Assembly (NCBI GenBank): GCA_963817485.1
Contig: CAWFOR010000016.1
Span: forward strand, 186,001-250,000
Origin: Hyphomicrobium_A sp963817485
GTDB taxonomy: Bacteria > Pseudomonadota > Alphaproteobacteria > Rhizobiales > Hyphomicrobiaceae
Direction: 5' to 3'
Length of the DNA stretch: 64,000 nucleotides
Part shown: positions 60,925 through 64,000 of the stretch, piece after piece
How positions within the stretch are numbered: the first letter of the stretch is position 1
Layout of the letters: each line of letters begins with the position of its first letter
Position numbers and translations under genes: made by a program
The notes under the pieces: model-generated
What the model saw: the letters and a program-made list of their open reading frames with translations, nothing else
What the model was told of the DNA's origin: nothing
The model's database searches: none

Positions 60925-61296
<372 letters not shown>

Positions 61297-61386
61297 GGTT
61301 GAATTCCTTCCGGTTTGAACCTGTCAGACATGCAGCTCAGAGAACTGCGCTAAAGTTTCGTGGCGCTCATCGCGCCGCCCTTGCCG

Positions 61387-61905
61387 TCACGCGGCCTCGC
61401 TCTTTGCCGCCTTCGCCTGAATGACGCGTGCGAGCTTTGCTCCCGGCTCCTTCACCGTGCGGGCGATCTTGGTCGCCGGCGCGTTGAGAAGACCGATGAG
61501 CTTGGCTCTGAGCTCATCCAGCGATGGCAGATCGGCGAGAGCCTTGACGGCCTTCGCGTCGAGAACGGTCGCGCCCATCGCGCCGCCGAGAATGACGAGT
61601 TTCTCATTCCCCTTGGCGTAATTGACCGAGACCCTCGCCGCCGCAATCGGATCCTTCGAATACGCGAGGCAGGTCTGCCCCTTGAAGAGATCGGCGATCG
61701 GTTCGTACGAGGTGTCCTTCAACGCGAGTTTCGCCAGCCGGTTTTTGGCCACCTTGACCTTGCCGCCAGCTTCCTTGATGCGCTGGCGATAGTCGGTCAT
61801 CTGAGCGACCGTCATTCCGGCATAGTGGGCGACGACCACCAACCCCGTGTCCTTCAACACGGTGTTGAGCGACGTCACGAGCTCACTTTTCGCGGCTCTA
61901 TCCAC
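61387..61905 (-). CDS. rplJ: 50S ribosomal protein L10 (GTG start)
   Basis: 172 residues. Stalk base; binds L7/L12 and, in E. coli, represses its own operon. I place the start at the GTG at 61905 because the family begins MDRAAKSELVTSLN and GGAG lies 9-11 bases upstream; the ATG-initiated frame to 62034 has no match. GLVVVAHYAGMTVAQMTDYR and AKNRLAKLALKDT are in the rRNA-binding domain; the C-terminal helix for L7/L12 is Ala/Lys-rich. Unbroken. Confidence 0.95.
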   Translation of the reverse strand: MDRAAKSELVTSLNTVLKDTGLVVVAHYAGMTVAQMTDYRQRIKEAGGKVKVAKNRLAKLALKDTSYEPIADLFKGQTCLAYSKDPIAAARVSVNYAKGNEKLVILGGAMGATVLDAKAVKALADLPSLDELRAKLIGLLNAPATKIARTVKEPGAKLARVIQAKAAKSEAA

Positions 61906-62272
61906 CTGCTCACTCCATTTTGCGGAACCCCTCGCTAGAGGGCTCCGCGGGTTGCACCTTGCCGCTGTCCGGCGGGAGACCCGCCTCAAAGCGACGCTTC
62001 GTCTGTCCGTCCGCAGCGCCACGAATGGCGGCACGGTGCTGACCCAGGTTCAAACCGGCTTTGCGAGCCCTCGCGGGCCCAAAAATCCGGGTTGTCTCTG
62101 TCTCATGCAGGCCCGCATGGCTTAAGCCGGCAAACGTCGCATTGACGGGTGCCAGCACCTGCAATCTCGGACAGCTATTCCGGAGGTTGGAGCCGTATAT
62201 GGCCCTCAGTCTCCGGAATATCCAGGCCCGCGACCGCTCCTCGCGGTCACGCGCCTGAATTCGTCGGGCCCG
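61906..62272 (-). promoter_or_regulatory. rplA-rplJ intergenic leader region with two hairpins
   Basis: 367 bases without a supported gene. On the minus strand after rplA come a hairpin GACCGC-GAGGA-GCGGTC (62232-62248) and then a perfect 10-base inverted repeat TATTCCGGAG (62176-62185) / CTCCGGAATA (62211-62220) with a 25-base loop. This is where the L10 autoregulatory leader lies in other bacteria. I cannot place the kink-turn consensus by eye or find a clear promoter, so an L10 leader is suggested by position only. Confidence 0.45.
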
Positions 62273-63022
62273 TTAAGTCTGGCCCTGCACCCCCGAGAGG
62301 CCAGTGGCGTCGATCTTGACGCCCGGCCCCATGGTGGAGCTGATCGATACCTTCTTCAGGTAGTTGCCCTTGGACCCCGCGGGTTTGGCTTTGACCACGG
62401 CGTCCACGAAGGCCTTGATGTTCTCGGCGAGCGCCTTCTCGGTGAAGCTCGCCTTGCCGACGCCGGCGTGCACGATGCCGGCCTTTTCGACGCGAAACTC
62501 GACGGAGCCGCCCTTGGCGCCCTTTACGGCGCCGACGACGTCCATGGTAACCGTGCCGACGCGCGGGTTCGGCATCAGGCCGCGCGGGCCCAGAACCTTA
62601 CCGAGCCTGCCGACGAGGCCCATCATGTCGGGCGTCGCAATGCAGCGATCGAAGTTGATCGTGCCCTTCGACACCTGATCGACGAGATCCTCCGCGCCGA
62701 CGATGTCGGCGCCGGCGGCCTTGGCCTCCTCCGCCTTCGGCCCACGCGCAAACACCGCAACGCGCGAGGTGCGCCCGGAGCCGTTGGGCAGATTGCAGAC
62801 GCCGCGCACCATCTGGTCGGCGTGCTTGGGGTCGACGCCGAGGTTCATCGCCACCTCGATCGTCTCGTCGAACTTCGCCTTGGCGCGCTCCTTGACGAGC
62901 TTCACCGCCTCCTCGATCGAGTAGGACTTGTCGCGGTCGACGCCCTTGTGAGCCGCCGCCATGCGCTTGCCGCCGGCAATGCGCGTTTCCTTGATCGCTT
63001 CCGCGCTGAGTTTCTGTGCCAT
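62273..63022 (-). CDS. rplA: 50S ribosomal protein L1
   Basis: 249 residues, about 15 more than usual because of an N-terminal stretch MAQKLSAEAIKETRIAGGKR before the common KGVDRDKSYSIEEAVKLVKE. The start at 63022 is supported by GGAGTAAGGGCG just before it, so the extension looks real. MVRGVCNLPNGSGRTSRVAVF, CIATPDMMGLVGRLGKVLG and GLMPNPRVGTVTMDV are diagnostic. L1 stalk and, in E. coli, repressor of rplKA. Five bases after rplK. Unbroken. Confidence 0.97.
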   Translation of the reverse strand: MAQKLSAEAIKETRIAGGKRMAAAHKGVDRDKSYSIEEAVKLVKERAKAKFDETIEVAMNLGVDPKHADQMVRGVCNLPNGSGRTSRVAVFARGPKAEEAKAAGADIVGAEDLVDQVSKGTINFDRCIATPDMMGLVGRLGKVLGPRGLMPNPRVGTVTMDVVGAVKGAKGGSVEFRVEKAGIVHAGVGKASFTEKALAENIKAFVDAVVKAKPAGSKGNYLKKVSISSTMGPGVKIDATGLSGVQGQT

Positions 63023-63027
63023 CGCCC

Positions 63028-63456
63028 TTACTCCTTCACCTGGAGGCCCATCGAGCGGGCGGACCCGGCGATCGTCTTGGCTGCCGCCTCGACGTCGTCG
63101 GTGTTGAGATCCTTGAGCTTCAGCTTCGCGATGTCGCGAACCTGCGCCATGGTCACGCTGCCCGCCACGTCGCGGCCGGTGGCCTTGGAGCCCGAGGTGA
63201 TCTTCGCCGCCTTCTTGAGGAAGTAGGAGGCGGGAGGCGTGCGCATCTCGAACGTGAAGGAGCGATCGGAGAAGACCGTGATCTTCACCGGGATGGGCGT
63301 GCCCTGCTCCATGTCCTTCGTCTTGGCGTTGAACGACTTGCAGAACTCCATGATGTTGACGCCGCGCTGGCCGAGCGCGGGCCCGATGGGCGGAGACGGA
63401 TTGGCCGCTCCCGCCGGCACCTGCAAACTGATGTAACCTTCGATTTTCTTTGCCAT
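63028..63456 (-). CDS. rplK: 50S ribosomal protein L11
   Basis: 142 residues. MAKKIEGYISLQVPAGAANP at the start, PPIGPALGQRGVNIMEFCK, TPIPVKITVFSDRSFTFEM, then TPPASYFLKKAAKI. Binds the GTPase centre of 23S rRNA and is required for Rel activation by stalled ribosomes, the partner of the Rel gene at the other end of this window. Unbroken. Between nusG and rplA. Confidence 0.98.
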   Translation of the reverse strand: MAKKIEGYISLQVPAGAANPSPPIGPALGQRGVNIMEFCKSFNAKTKDMEQGTPIPVKITVFSDRSFTFEMRTPPASYFLKKAAKITSGSKATGRDVAGSVTMAQVRDIAKLKLKDLNTDDVEAAAKTIAGSARSMGLQVKE

Positions 63457-63667
63457 GGTCTCCCCTTAGCACTTGACGGGAAGGGGCTTTCCTTCCCAGG
63501 GTTAGCGGTGAAGCGGGCTTTGCGGCCCTCCCGCGGTTTCCGCAGGGAGGCCCCGTGGAGGGCTGTCCTTGCGGTTCGGCGCACAAAACTCACGCCCAAC
63601 TCTCTAAACTCGCGTCCTAATCTCTCATCGTAGTCTTTGCCGTTGCCGATCCTTCGCCGCGCCACAC

Positions 63668-64000
63668 TTAAGCGGGCACCTTTTCAACCTGCGCAAACTC
63701 GAGCTCCACCGGCGTCGGCCGGCCGAAGATCGATACCGCCACCTTGAGCCGCGACCGCTCCTCGTCGACCTCTTCGACGTGGCCTTGGAACGAGGCAAAC
63801 GGTCCGTCCGCAACCTTCACCTGCTCGCCGACCTCGAACGTGATCGAGGGCTTCGGCCGCTCCACGCCTTCCTTCACCTGGTGAAGGATGCGCATCGCCT
63901 CATCCTCGGAGATCGGCATCGGCTTGTTCTCGGCGCCGAGGAAGCCCGTGACCTTGGGCGTGTTCTTGATGAGGAGGAACGCCGGGTCCGTCATCTCCAT
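63668..64000 (-). CDS. nusG: transcription termination/antitermination protein NusG (C-terminal part)
   Basis: Only the last 110 codons lie in the window; the 5' end is beyond base 64000. Visible text starts MEMTDPAFLLIKNTPKVTGFL, the end of the NGN domain, then ISEDEAMRILHQ and the KOW domain FEVGEQVKVADGPFASFQGH and RLKVAVSIFGRPTPVELEF. The internal MEM is not the start. NusG links RNA polymerase to ribosomal S10 and to Rho. The 211 bases to rplK hold an imperfect 20-base direct repeat and nothing else supported. Confidence 0.97.
   Translation of the reverse strand: MEMTDPAFLLIKNTPKVTGFLGAENKPMPISEDEAMRILHQVKEGVERPKPSITFEVGEQVKVADGPFASFQGHVEEVDEERSRLKVAVSIFGRPTPVELEFAQVEKVPA

Overview
The window is a GC-rich chromosomal segment of an alphaproteobacterium, most likely in the order Hyphomicrobiales (Rhizobiales). 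The evidence is gene order and protein type: rel-rpoZ-NYN-uracil glycosylase-smpB-dapA on the left, then pccA/pccB, ATP12, a RluC-type pseudouridine synthase, rarA and an HtrA protease leading into an S10/spc/alpha ribosomal block with adk after secY. I cannot name a genus. A relative of Hyphomicrobium is possible but not shown.

Left part (1-8 kb): a truncated DUF2062 membrane protein, the bifunctional (p)ppGpp synthetase/hydrolase Rel and RpoZ on the minus strand. Diverging from them are an NYN-domain protein, a family 5 uracil-DNA glycosylase and a DUF3775 protein. Then come a tandem pair of peroxiredoxin-like genes, smpB and dapA. Middle (8-32 kb): a periplasmic lytic transglycosylase, an alpha/beta hydrolase, YdcF-, DUF1622- and HlyIII-type membrane proteins, tRNA-Leu(GAG), lipB and a LysR regulator with a perfect T-N11-A operator. 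Acylphosphatase, RidA and the two propionyl-CoA carboxylase subunits follow. Small exported proteins (YARHG, DUF4189, unknown) lie around and between the carboxylase genes. A housekeeping run (ATP12, HAD phosphatase, RluC) and an orphan Tae4-like peptidoglycan amidase come next, then RarA, HtrA and a short-chain reductase.

Right part (32-64 kb): one continuous minus-strand block read from high to low coordinate: nusG (partial)-rplK-rplA-rplJ-rplL-rpoB-rpoC-rpsL-rpsG-fusA-tuf-rpsJ through rplO-secY-adk-rpsM-rpsK-rpoA-rplQ. It encodes the RNA polymerase core, two elongation factors, the Sec channel and most of the ribosome. A good sigma70-type promoter sits before rpsL, a strong hairpin follows rpoC, and the rplL-rpoB gap has interleaved inverted repeats.

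The most important caution is sequence quality. I count 21 single-base frame breaks in conserved essential genes: smpB, dapA, secY x4, rpmD x2, rpsE, rplR, rplF, rplB x2, rplD, tuf x2, fusA, rpoC x2 and rpoB x2. Twenty are net insertions, and removing one base restores the family sequence each time. Nineteen lie between 36.0 and 58.4 kb. This looks like insertion-dominated long-read error, not biology, so coordinates below span the intended full genes. The most interesting biological signals are the orphan Tae4-like amidase, a peroxiredoxin paralogue that has lost both catalytic cysteines, Arg/Asp mixed-charge tails shared by RpoZ, S5 and S3, and a LysR gene divergent from a 23-residue lysine-rich peptide.
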